64,000 bases of DNA, taken from JAMLJG01 sp035327585 (GTDB lineage: Bacteria; Verrucomicrobiota; Kiritimatiellia; CAIVKH01). The notes beneath the pieces are model-generated. The model made no database searches, had not been told where the DNA came from, and was given only the letters and a program-made list of their open reading frames with translations. The translations under genes and the position numbers were made by a program. Below are positions 54,165-62,794 of the stretch, piece after piece; positions within the stretch are counted from its first letter, which is position 1, and each line of letters starts with the position of its first letter. The stretch lies in assembly GCA_035327585.1 (NCBI GenBank), contig DAOLDD010000012.1:1-64000 (forward strand). The letters run 5' to 3'.

Positions 54165-55628
54165 TCAGGTGTGTGTTTCCGGCGTGGTCAATTCGCATTC
54201 GATGCCGAGGCATTCGGCGACGCGCATGACCGCGCGGGCATGATGGCCGATGCCGAGGGCGAAGTGGTGGGTTGGTCCGGCTTTCACCCAGCGCTTCAGG
54301 AAGGTCCGCACGTCCGGAAGAAACCGGCCGTGTGTGTTGGTGTTGCCGGTGGCGGGAATCGGACGGTCCAACGACTCGCCCTCGGCCACGATGAATTTGA
54401 ATTTCCCGGCGGCGTTCACCCCGATGCTCAGCATGGTGATCGGCCCGGGCTTGATCCGGAATTCCACGCTCGCGCCCGATCCGGGCTTGCCGTGGTATTT
54501 TTTCAAACTGCGCAAGACCGGTCGCTCGGAGGCGATATTGATGTGGTGCGGTCCGTCATGCCCGACCAGCACGGTGTCCTGCGCGAAATCGATCGGATGG
54601 AATTCCGCGAAACTGCCGCCGATGTCGAGCCGGTCCAGTATCATCATGGCCACGCAGGTCTTGATGTCGAATTCGCCGCACATCGGGAAGCCCGCCCCGG
54701 TCAGCAGCGAATTGCCGACAATCAGGTTGGTCATTAGTTCGCGGACCGGCGCGCCGGGTTCGCCTTCGTAATAGTAGGCGAGGCCGTCGAGTTGTTTCTC
54801 CTCGATCATCGTGTCCAGCGCGATGGCGGCCCGCGCCGCGACATCGAGATCCTTGTCCGTAAGCTTGCCGGTGATGGGGTCCACCTCCGGGTCCGGGGTG
54901 TCGAAGAAATTCAGGATCTCCTCTTTTTTGCGGGCGACGCGCGCCGGGTCCGGTTCCCGGTAGTGACGCATCAGGTCGTCGGGTTCGACGAGCGCGATGT
55001 GCGCGCCGAATGCGGCGGTGACCGCCGTCGGGTCGGCGTGCATGTCGAGCATGGATTCCAGCACGTGGCCCATCAGACCGAGCCGGGCCTTGCGAAGATC
55101 GTGCAGCACGCAGGCGATGTGGCACCACTCCACGAGATCCTCCTCAGCCTCGGCGTCGCCCTCCTCGTGGCCGAGAATCAGGTGCGGCGGACGCCGTCCC
55201 ATTCGGACGGCCACGCCGGTGAATTCGGGAACGGAGCAGAGGTCGTCGTTGACCAGTTGTTTGTAGGTCGTGCAGGTGGCGTAATCCAACGCCTTCAGCG
55301 GTTGCAGCGCCACGAGGACAATTGGGCAGCGAATGTCCCGCGCAAGAATCCCGAAGGTGGCGGACGTGGCGTAGGTCACCATATCCACGAACAGCAGGTC
55401 CAGATCGTCGGCCTGCATCCGCGGCAGGACGGCGTAGGTCGACGCGGCATTGTCCACCAGGCCGTAGTTGAAGACCTGTACCCCGGTGGCTTGCACGCGG
55501 GCGGTCAGAAGATTCATCTTCCGATGCATCTCGTCCAGCAGCCCTTCGAATTGCGGCCAGTAGACATGATGTCCGACGCCCACGATGCCGATTCGGGCGG
55601 TCAGCGGTTTTCTTCGTTGCACATGCAT
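54165..55628 (-). CDS. L-fucose/L-arabinose isomerase-like protein
   Basis: A 487-residue protein of the FucI/AraA-like structural class: an N-terminal Rossmann-type sugar-isomerase domain (ARIGIVGVGHHVYWPQFEGL; LDLLFVDMVTYATSATFG; CPIVLVALQPLKALDY) and a C-terminal beta-rich part (GPITMLSIGVNAAGKFKF; THHFALGIGHHARAVMRVAE). It is shorter than classical L-fucose isomerase and close in size to AraA. The reaction is expected to be aldose-ketose isomerisation, but the substrate is open. It lies between the unknown 860-residue protein and the GlcD-like gene in one minus-strand operon. Confidence 0.77.
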   Translation of the reverse strand: MHVQRRKPLTARIGIVGVGHHVYWPQFEGLLDEMHRKMNLLTARVQATGVQVFNYGLVDNAASTYAVLPRMQADDLDLLFVDMVTYATSATFGILARDIRCPIVLVALQPLKALDYATCTTYKQLVNDDLCSVPEFTGVAVRMGRRPPHLILGHEEGDAEAEEDLVEWCHIACVLHDLRKARLGLMGHVLESMLDMHADPTAVTAAFGAHIALVEPDDLMRHYREPDPARVARKKEEILNFFDTPDPEVDPITGKLTDKDLDVAARAAIALDTMIEEKQLDGLAYYYEGEPGAPVRELMTNLIVGNSLLTGAGFPMCGEFDIKTCVAMMILDRLDIGGSFAEFHPIDFAQDTVLVGHDGPHHINIASERPVLRSLKKYHGKPGSGASVEFRIKPGPITMLSIGVNAAGKFKFIVAEGESLDRPIPATGNTNTHGRFLPDVRTFLKRWVKAGPTHHFALGIGHHARAVMRVAECLGIECELTTPETHT

Positions 55629-55639
55629 GGTGATTTTCC

Positions 55640-58222
55640 TTACCAGGTGATTAATACGGTTCCGGTGACATGGTGGACTTCAAGCCGATCTCCCAGCGCG
55701 TCGCGCTTGTGCTCGGGTTTCAGAAAGTTGCCGACCATGTAAGGCGCGGACGGATGCAGGAGAATGCGCACGCGGTCGGCTGATCCCGTTTCCGGGTAGA
55801 AGCGCAACGTGGCGTTGCGGAGTCCGAGCACCCGCAGGCGGCGGGACACGCCGATTTCACCGGAATGGTTGGCGATGCACGAGAGCTCGCCCGTCTCCTG
55901 TCCGTCCACGAACAGCCGGCATTCCCGATGCCAGGCGCGCGGCATTGTGTAGGTTGCCCGTCCGTTTTCCAGCCGGGTTTCGCATCCGACCAGCAGCGGC
56001 GCGCCCTGCGGCAGGCGCAGATGCAGCGTCGCCGTGGTTTCGGGAACATAGCCGGAGAAAAAGAATCCGTTGGCGTGGCGGGCGATGACCGAGAGCGGCT
56101 CGCGGGTGATGCGATCGCGCACCTCGATCGGCGTGCGTCCGGAATTTCCTGCGACGCCCGGCTCGAAGAGCATCGGATTCTCCTGATCCGGCCCGCGCAT
56201 GGCGAAGCGAATATCGAAACCGAACCGTGACAGCAGAAAGCGGGGCAGTACGTCAGAGGGAAAATACGTCGCGGGGTCCAAGGGCCGCGGATGGCGTCCA
56301 TGCGTATGGCAATCGAAGGTGTTGCTCCCGCGCACCCAGACCATATGTCCGGAACCAATGCGGCGTTCCGTTGCGAGGGCCTTTTCTTCTCCAGAAGTCG
56401 GAATGGCCCGGGCTAGAAGGCGGACGGAGGGGTCGTCGGATCGCGCGACTTCACACAATGGCCCGGCCGAGGTCAGCGCGTCATGGCGCAGCAGGGACGG
56501 ATATTCCGCATGGGTGAGGCGGTCGGATTCGAGATCGCTCGCGAAGCGGAAGTCGCCTTCCAACGGTTCTCCCGGTTGGACCCCAATCCAATCGCGCGTT
56601 GCCTTGTCCAGATGTTCGGTCGGCCCGTAAAGCAGCAGGCGACCGCCCTTCCGCACGGCGTCTTCCAACGCCGTCCGGGCGGGGCCGAGCAGCGCTGCCG
56701 TTGGGGCAACCAGAATGGATTCTTGAAACGCATGGGCGTTTGTTGGCCAAGCTTGGGCGAATGCGGTGGTGCTGATGACGGTGTGGAGGGGCAAGCCCCG
56801 GTTCACCGCGCCACGCATGAACCAGTCGCCGAAGAAGACCTCGGCCAGTCGGGGCGCGGGACCGAAGGTCATGTCGTGATACTCGTCGAAAGGATAAACC
56901 CAGACGAGCGGGCCGGGCTGATCGGGGGCGTCCCGGCGACCGGCCAGCAGGTGGGGAATCGCTTCGAGGGGCACCTGGTCCGGAAGGCAACCGTATGAAT
57001 CGTCCGCGGTCAGGAATTCGAAGGAGGAGGGCGTTTGCGTGCGGCCGGTGCGATCGAGTCGGGCTACCGCGAGGGGAAGATAAATGTCGTGCGGCTCGCG
57101 TCCGTAGCGGTCGAGCCACGGACTGTTGAGCCACCAGGGATCGTGTATGTAGAGGCGGAACGGGAATTTCTCCTCGGGCGGCAACTCGGCGATGTGCGAC
57201 ATCCAGCCGACCAGTTCGAGGCCGAAGTCGCCGTCAATCGCGGCCCAGGGGGAATTGGGCGGCGGGGTCAGGTTATACGATCCGCGATAAATATCGCGCA
57301 GGGGAACCGCGTCGCTCGACAGATCCATGCCGGTCGACAGATTGGTGCCGCGGGTCTCGATCACAAAATCGGGGCACTCGCGGCGGAAATCTTTCCAGAA
57401 CGCCAGGCTCTTCGCGCGGATTTCCGGGATGCGGTCGGCCTTGAATTCCCTGCCGTCGAACAGTGGTCCCAGGTAGCCCCAGGTTTCGATGCCGAACCCG
57501 AAGCCGTTCGAAAACCAGATGTAGTCGAAACCGAGGTCGGTCAGGAAGTGGTGCGACTGGCGGCCGAGAAAGGCGCCAAACGATAGGCCTTCCGGAATGC
57601 CGGTTGGAAATCCCGCATACCGTCGGTTATCGGCACGCAACGTAGCGTAGCATCCGACAAAGGAGGCTCTGCCCATCGTTCCGCCCAAACAAATCTCCGG
57701 GTGTCGCTGATATTTGAATGGTGATTTGGCGAACTCGGGTCCGGGATCGAACGTGGCGCCAACCCGCACCGGCTTGCCGGTCACTTCGCCGCCGACCTCT
57801 TTCAAAATGCCCAACAACTGTTTGAGCCAGCCGTAGGTGAAGGTCGGCGGATGCGCCGTGTAGAGCACGTTGCGGCTGTGCAGATTTAGGCCTTCAGGAT
57901 CGTTGGGGCTGGAGAGCACCGTTGGCTGGGTGTTCGAGGGCGTCGGGCCGGGGTCTTCGGTATCTTTTCCCCAATGCGCGACGCCCGACGGATTGGCGTG
58001 GCCGATGTAGCGAGCCCATTCGAAGGGCGCCTCCAGGTCGCCGGCATAGTCCAGAATCTCGGAACCGTCCGCCGACCACAACATCACCGAAATGCCGTCC
58101 GCTTCGCGGAGCAGGGGTTTCCACTGATCGAAAAGATGGCGGCAGACCGCCCGGACAGCCGGTTCCGATGCATCCTTGAACGGCTTCAAGCTCATTTCGA
58201 GCGTTACATTGTTCAGGCGCAT
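55640..58222 (-). CDS. Large uncharacterised protein with GH42-like layout
   Basis: About 860 residues, no signal peptide. The first 450 residues look like a TIM-barrel glycosidase (MRLNNVTLEMSLKPFKD; FDYIWFSNGFGFGIETWGYL; WAAIDGDFGLELVGWMSHIAE). Residues about 550-640 resemble a glutamine-amidotransferase-like segment (ESILVAPTAALLGPARTAL; GGRLLLYGPTEHLD), like the trimerisation domain of GH42 beta-galactosidases. The end is beta-rich. I do not recognise the family and name no catalytic residues. The open frame continues upstream, but the extra codons overlap the IclR gene and are Arg/Cys-rich, so the ATG at 58222 is used. Confidence 0.7.
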   Translation of the reverse strand: MRLNNVTLEMSLKPFKDASEPAVRAVCRHLFDQWKPLLREADGISVMLWSADGSEILDYAGDLEAPFEWARYIGHANPSGVAHWGKDTEDPGPTPSNTQPTVLSSPNDPEGLNLHSRNVLYTAHPPTFTYGWLKQLLGILKEVGGEVTGKPVRVGATFDPGPEFAKSPFKYQRHPEICLGGTMGRASFVGCYATLRADNRRYAGFPTGIPEGLSFGAFLGRQSHHFLTDLGFDYIWFSNGFGFGIETWGYLGPLFDGREFKADRIPEIRAKSLAFWKDFRRECPDFVIETRGTNLSTGMDLSSDAVPLRDIYRGSYNLTPPPNSPWAAIDGDFGLELVGWMSHIAELPPEEKFPFRLYIHDPWWLNSPWLDRYGREPHDIYLPLAVARLDRTGRTQTPSSFEFLTADDSYGCLPDQVPLEAIPHLLAGRRDAPDQPGPLVWVYPFDEYHDMTFGPAPRLAEVFFGDWFMRGAVNRGLPLHTVISTTAFAQAWPTNAHAFQESILVAPTAALLGPARTALEDAVRKGGRLLLYGPTEHLDKATRDWIGVQPGEPLEGDFRFASDLESDRLTHAEYPSLLRHDALTSAGPLCEVARSDDPSVRLLARAIPTSGEEKALATERRIGSGHMVWVRGSNTFDCHTHGRHPRPLDPATYFPSDVLPRFLLSRFGFDIRFAMRGPDQENPMLFEPGVAGNSGRTPIEVRDRITREPLSVIARHANGFFFSGYVPETTATLHLRLPQGAPLLVGCETRLENGRATYTMPRAWHRECRLFVDGQETGELSCIANHSGEIGVSRRLRVLGLRNATLRFYPETGSADRVRILLHPSAPYMVGNFLKPEHKRDALGDRLEVHHVTGTVLITW

Positions 58223-58259
58223 GGAATCGTTTCTTTGGGCGGGAGGCTCGGCGCCGCCA

Positions 58260-59018
58260 TCATCCCGACAGTTGTTTCCCGAATTCCGCCGCCGCCGCCA
58301 GCAACGCCCTGCGCGCCGCCATGCGTGCGGGGGCTCGAAAACGCGACAGCGGTGCGCTGCAACCGATGCCGAACAGGAAGTGTCCCGCGGTATCGAACAC
58401 CGGGACCGCGACCGCGCCGATTCCACTTTGGCGCACATTGACGGCTTCCGCCCAACCGCGTTTGCGAACGAGCGCCAGCAGCGCGAGCAGTTCGTTTGGG
58501 GTTCGGGGCAACTCCGGTCCCAGGTCGTCCCGTTTCAGCGATCCGACATAGTGGCGGTGGACCGCTTCGTCCTGATGGGCGAGGGTCACCAGACCGGTCG
58601 CCATCCGGTGCGGAGCCTTTGCCGGGCCGATTTCCGGCACCACGGCCAGCGCCTGATCGGCCTGGATGCCGTCCAGAACCACGACGTTCGTTCCGTCGTG
58701 CGCCATGACGGTCACGGTTTCGCCCAGTCGCGCATGCAGCCGCGCCAATCCCGGACGAATCGCTTCAACCAGCGCGCGCAGGGGATCCGACCCGCGGCCC
58801 AGCTCCATCGCCGTCCGGCCCAGGCGATAACCTCGGGACTCCTCGTCGAACGCAAGAAATCCCCTGGCCACCAGGGTGCGCAACAAGTCGTGCGCCGTCG
58901 GCGCTTTCAGGCCCGTCCTCCGGGCCAGTTCCCGCACGCCCACCGGTTTGCCGCCCGCCTTCCCTGCCTCCAGCAGCAGTCGAAGCGCCCGATCGACGGA
59001 TTGAATCATGTTCGGCAT
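58260..59018 (-). CDS. IclR family transcriptional regulator
   Basis: A 252-residue regulator with an N-terminal winged helix-turn-helix (about 1-65: IQSVDRALRLLLEAG, VRELARRTGLKAPTAHDLLRTL) and an effector-binding IclR domain (about 75-250; ETVTVMAHDGTNVVVLDGI, GIGAVAVPVFDTAG). Family members often control sugar-acid or aromatic catabolism and respond to small carbonyl compounds. It heads the minus-strand gene set and is divergent from the GH78 gene. ATGs at 59018 and 59009 are both possible starts. Direct repeats lie just upstream. Confidence 0.9.
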   Translation of the reverse strand: MPNMIQSVDRALRLLLEAGKAGGKPVGVRELARRTGLKAPTAHDLLRTLVARGFLAFDEESRGYRLGRTAMELGRGSDPLRALVEAIRPGLARLHARLGETVTVMAHDGTNVVVLDGIQADQALAVVPEIGPAKAPHRMATGLVTLAHQDEAVHRHYVGSLKRDDLGPELPRTPNELLALLALVRKRGWAEAVNVRQSGIGAVAVPVFDTAGHFLFGIGCSAPLSRFRAPARMAARRALLAAAAEFGKQLSG

Positions 59019-59021
59019 TGT

Positions 59022-59047
59022 CGTACACTATTCGCTAATGCCGTACA
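59022..59047. promoter_or_regulatory. Direct repeats between IclR and GH78 genes
   Basis: CGTACA occurs at 59022-59027 and again at 59042-59047, 20 bp apart. Read on the minus strand the copies extend to GTACGGCATTAGCG and GTACGACAATGCCG, which match at most positions. They lie within 30 bp of the regulator start and are a candidate binding site for it. Confidence 0.45.
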
Positions 59048-59198
59048 TACTCGGATGGGGAGGCGTCGGGGTCAAGGGGGAAAGTTATCGACGGGCACCG
59101 ACTTCGGGCGGTGATGTCACGATGAGCATGCCCCGGTTTACCGTGAACGAGCTTGGCTTCACGGCGCAGTCCGCGGCATAGTGCGTGACCTTCGCGCT

Positions 59199-61418
59199 AT
59201 GATGAGATCAACGTTGACGCATCAATGGATTGCTCACCCCGACCAGTGTCTGAGCGACTGGCGCCAACCCGTCCGGCCTGCGCCGCTCTTCAGGCGCGAA
59301 ATTTTCCTCGCCGCTCCGCCTCGTCTCGCCCGCTTGCGCATATGCGGACTCGGGTTCCATGAACTCCGCATCAACGGGGAAAAGGTCGGAGACCATGTGC
59401 TTGATCCGATCGTCACCCAGTATGACCGGCGCGTACGTTATGTTGTTCACGATGTGACGGCACATTTGCGGGAAGGCATCAACGCCCTGGGCGTCATGCT
59501 GGGCAACGGCTGGTACAATTGCTTCACGCCCGATGTCTGGCACTTCGATAAAGCGGCGTGGCGCGACTATCCCAAACTCTGGCTGGAGTTGCAGGTTGAG
59601 GATATTCACGGCGAATGCACCACGCTCTGTACCGACAAACACTGGCGGGTGGGGGATGGCCCCGTACGCGTTGACGGCTTGCGCAGCGGGGAAACCTACG
59701 ACGCTCGCGAGGAGCGTCCCGGTTGGGATGCGCCGGGCTTTGACGATTCACGCTGGCTTGTCGCCCGCGTCGTTCCTGCGCCAGGCGGTGTCCTCGAGGA
59801 GCAGACATCGCCTCCGTGCAAGATCGTGGATACCCTTGTGCCGATTTCCGTCCGCGAAATCCGGCCCGGTGTCGCCGTGTACGACATGGGCGTCAATATC
59901 GCGGGGTGGGCCCGGTTGCACGTGGCGGGCGAGCCGGGCCAGGAAATCGTGCTGCGGTATGGGGAGCGTCTGAAAGACACCGGCGAGCTGGATCAAGGCC
60001 ACATCGCCAGCTTCATCCTCGGCGGGGAATGTCAGACCGACCGCTATATTTGCAGGGGCGGCGAATCTGAAACCTGGGAGCCACGCTTTACGTATCATGG
60101 ATTCCAATACGTTCAGGTGGAAGGTCTGAAGGGCGCGCCTTCGCTCGAAACGATCCGCGCCCGGGTCGTCCACACGGCTTTTGAATCCGCCGGTTCATTT
60201 GCGTGTTCCGATGAAACCGTAAATCGCTTGCAGATCTGCACCCGCCGCGCCTATCTCGGCAACTTCGTTGGCATCCCCACCGATTGTCCCCACCGCGAGA
60301 AAAACGGGTGGACGGGTGACGCCCATCTGGCGGCGGAAACGGGTTTGCTCAATTTCACCGCAGCCTCATCCTATCGGCAGTGGCTGCAGACCCTGGCCGA
60401 TACCCAGCGGCCCAGCGGCCAGTTGCCGGGCATCGCGCCGTCCGCCGGATGGGGCTACAATTGGGGCTCCGGGCCGGCTTGGGATGCCGCCCTCGTGCTG
60501 ATTCCCGGTTACATCCATCTCTATACCGGAGACGACAGCGTCATTCGCGAGCAGTACGACAACATCCGGCGCTATCTCGATTTCTGCGCGAGCATGGCCG
60601 ATGGCCATATCCTCGAATTCGGGCTCGGCGACTGGTGCTGCGCCCGTCCCGACCACATGCCGACCAACGCCCTCACGTCGACGGCCTACTACCATGTTTT
60701 CGCCCGTGAAACCGCCCGCTATGCCCGGCTTCTCGGACACACCGCGGATGCGGTGGCCTGCGATGAACTGGCCGGCCAAATTCGTCTCGCGTTTCACAAC
60801 CGGTTTCACCGGGGCGATGGTCGTTACGACAACGGCAGCGTGACCGCGCAAAGTTGCGCCCTCTATCAAGGACTGGTCGAAGAGGGGCTGCGGGCGTCCG
60901 CGGCGCGGCGTCTGGCAGAGGCGGTTGAGGCATCCGGCGTCACCGCCGACTTTGGCATTCTTGGCGCGAAGTACACGCTCCGTGCGCTTGCCGAAAACGG
61001 GTTCGAGGAACTGGCCTTTCGCTTGATCACGCAGCCTGCTTATCCCGGTTGGGCCTGTTGGCTCGCACAGGGCGCCACCACCCTTTGGGAAAACTGGAAT
61101 GGCGCGGACAGCCGCAACCACATCATGTTTGGGGATATCAGCGCCTGGTTCATTCACTATCTCGGGGGCATCCGTCCCGATCCAGAACAGCCTGGCTTCA
61201 AGCGCGTGATCTTCCGCCCCTGTTTTGTCGGGGGACTGTCCAGCGTGGAGGCTACCCATCGTTCGCCGCATGGGCTGATCCGCAGCGGGTGGAAACGTGA
61301 GGGCAAAACGATTCGACTGGATCTGGAGCTGCCCGTCGGCGTGGAGGCGGAGTGGAACGATCCGCCGTCCGGCGTCGCGTCCGGAATGCCCTCCGGCCAA
61401 CACGTGTTCACATTTTGA
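59199..61418 (+). CDS. GH78 alpha-L-rhamnosidase
   Basis: A 739-residue enzyme of GH78, which hydrolyses terminal alpha-L-rhamnosides. It has the N-terminal beta-sandwich domains (LRICGLGFHELRINGEKVGD; DVTAHLREGINALGVMLGNGWY), the (alpha/alpha)6 catalytic domain from about residue 330, and the conserved block DCPHREKNGWTGDAH with E367 and D374. The second catalytic Glu is in LWENWNG (E631). No signal peptide is evident, so it may be cytoplasmic and act on imported rhamnosides. The start is uncertain among GTG 59181, ATG 59199 and ATG 59202. Confidence 0.9.
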   Translation: MMRSTLTHQWIAHPDQCLSDWRQPVRPAPLFRREIFLAAPPRLARLRICGLGFHELRINGEKVGDHVLDPIVTQYDRRVRYVVHDVTAHLREGINALGVMLGNGWYNCFTPDVWHFDKAAWRDYPKLWLELQVEDIHGECTTLCTDKHWRVGDGPVRVDGLRSGETYDAREERPGWDAPGFDDSRWLVARVVPAPGGVLEEQTSPPCKIVDTLVPISVREIRPGVAVYDMGVNIAGWARLHVAGEPGQEIVLRYGERLKDTGELDQGHIASFILGGECQTDRYICRGGESETWEPRFTYHGFQYVQVEGLKGAPSLETIRARVVHTAFESAGSFACSDETVNRLQICTRRAYLGNFVGIPTDCPHREKNGWTGDAHLAAETGLLNFTAASSYRQWLQTLADTQRPSGQLPGIAPSAGWGYNWGSGPAWDAALVLIPGYIHLYTGDDSVIREQYDNIRRYLDFCASMADGHILEFGLGDWCCARPDHMPTNALTSTAYYHVFARETARYARLLGHTADAVACDELAGQIRLAFHNRFHRGDGRYDNGSVTAQSCALYQGLVEEGLRASAARRLAEAVEASGVTADFGILGAKYTLRALAENGFEELAFRLITQPAYPGWACWLAQGATTLWENWNGADSRNHIMFGDISAWFIHYLGGIRPDPEQPGFKRVIFRPCFVGGLSSVEATHRSPHGLIRSGWKREGKTIRLDLELPVGVEAEWNDPPSGVASGMPSGQHVFTF

Positions 61419-61462
61419 CAAACGCGAATTGGAAACGTCGACGCTGTCCGTCGCCGGGCCGA

Positions 61463-62641
61463 CTACAGTTTCCGGTTCGCGCGGATCAGGGCAATGCGCT
61501 GGCGGACGCTTTTCGCGGAACGTAATCCGTCGGGCGGCGTGTTCTTCACGTAATCGAGCAGGCGTTCAATTGAACTCGTGGCGACGTGCAGCCGCGTGTC
61601 GGACGACGCGTAGTAGATCAACACGCGGCCATCCGGTTGCGCCACCCAGCCGTTGCTGAACACGACGTTCGAGACGTCGCCGATGCGTTCCGCGCCGTCC
61701 GGCGCGATGAAGTAGCCGGCGGGTTTTGCGATGACGCGGGTGGGGTCCGCCAGGTCCGTGAGGAACAGGTAGAGCACATAGCGCAGGCCCGCCGCCGTGT
61801 TGCGTACCCCGTGGGCGAGGTGCAGCCAGCCTTCCGCCGTTTTGATCGGCGCGGGGCCCTGGCCGTTTTTCAGCTCGCTGATCGTGTGGTAGACGCGCCG
61901 GTCGATGATGGTTTCCGCGCCGGTGACGGCCTTTTCCATCGAGTCGCAGAGCGCCCAACCGATGCCGCCGCCGCTGCCGGTGTCGATGAAGCCGTCCTGC
62001 GGCCGGGTGTAGAGCGCGTATTTGCCGCCGACGAATTCCGGGTGCAGCACGACGTTGCGCTGTTGGGCCGACGGCGTCTTGACATCGGCCAGTCGCTCCC
62101 ATGTTTTCAGGTCGCGCGTACGCACCACACCGCACTGCGCGACGGCGCTCGACTGGTCCGACGGCGGCGCGGCGGGATCGCGGCGCTCGGTGCAGAACAG
62201 GCCGTAAATCCAGCCGTCCTCGTGGCGCACAAGGCGCATGTCGTAGACGTTGGTGTCCGGGTCGTTGGTCTCGGGGATGACGCAGGGTTCGTCGAAGAAG
62301 CGGAAGTTGTCGATGCCGTTCGGCGACCAGGCCATCGCGAAGAAACTCTTGCGGTCCCAGCCCTCGACGCGGACGCAGATCGCCACGCCGCCGTTCCATT
62401 CGATCGCCCCCGCGTTGAACGCCGCGTTGACGCCGAGGCGCTCGAGCAGGAATGGATTGGAGGCCGGATTGAGGTCGTAACGCCACTCGAGCGGGATGTG
62501 GGCCGCGGTGACCACCGGGTGGGCGTAGCGTTCATAGACGCCGTTGTCCCAGGCGGGATCCACCGCATTTGTTTTGGCGAGCAGGGTTTCGTGCGTGGCG
62601 CGCAGGCGCGCGAGTCGTTCGGCGAAGGGTGGTGTATTCAT
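61463..62641 (-). CDS. GH130-type glycosidase/phosphorylase
   Basis: A 392-residue beta-propeller protein of the GH130/GH43-like superfamily. Features are NPASNPFLLERLGVNAAFNAG, TNVYDMRLVRHEDGWIYGLF, QGPAPIKTAEGWLHLAHGVR and IGDVSNVVFSNGWVAQPDGR, the GH130 pattern of phosphate/sugar-binding loops. It is longer than the copy at 35437 and most like the mannosylglucose-phosphorylase type, but the substrate is not certain. There is no signal peptide. The frame stays open upstream over the GH27 gene on the other strand; the ATG at 62641 starts the recognisable protein. Confidence 0.85.
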   Translation of the reverse strand: MNTPPFAERLARLRATHETLLAKTNAVDPAWDNGVYERYAHPVVTAAHIPLEWRYDLNPASNPFLLERLGVNAAFNAGAIEWNGGVAICVRVEGWDRKSFFAMAWSPNGIDNFRFFDEPCVIPETNDPDTNVYDMRLVRHEDGWIYGLFCTERRDPAAPPSDQSSAVAQCGVVRTRDLKTWERLADVKTPSAQQRNVVLHPEFVGGKYALYTRPQDGFIDTGSGGGIGWALCDSMEKAVTGAETIIDRRVYHTISELKNGQGPAPIKTAEGWLHLAHGVRNTAAGLRYVLYLFLTDLADPTRVIAKPAGYFIAPDGAERIGDVSNVVFSNGWVAQPDGRVLIYYASSDTRLHVATSSIERLLDYVKNTPPDGLRSAKSVRQRIALIRANRKL

Positions 62642-62658
62642 GGCGTTTGTTGGAGGGG

Positions 62659-62686
62659 AGAATAATTGGGAATGGCGCGGAATCAA
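62659..62686 (-). promoter_or_regulatory. Possible promoter of the GH130 gene at 62641
   Basis: On the minus strand TTGATT (62686-62681) and TATTCT (62664-62659) are spaced by 16 bp and lie just upstream of the start. The 153-bp gap to the divergent GH27 gene shows no palindrome. Confidence 0.35.
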
Positions 62687-62794
62687 TTCAAACAACATCG
62701 TACATTGCGCTGCGTTGCTGGAGAAGAATGACCCGCACATGCGAGCTGCTTGTATCCCCGGGACGCGCGTGCTATTCATGACGGCACATACGCC

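Noticed and set aside
58223..58438. Upstream extension of the 860-residue protein
   Set aside because: The extra codons are Arg/Cys-rich and overlap the IclR gene in another frame.
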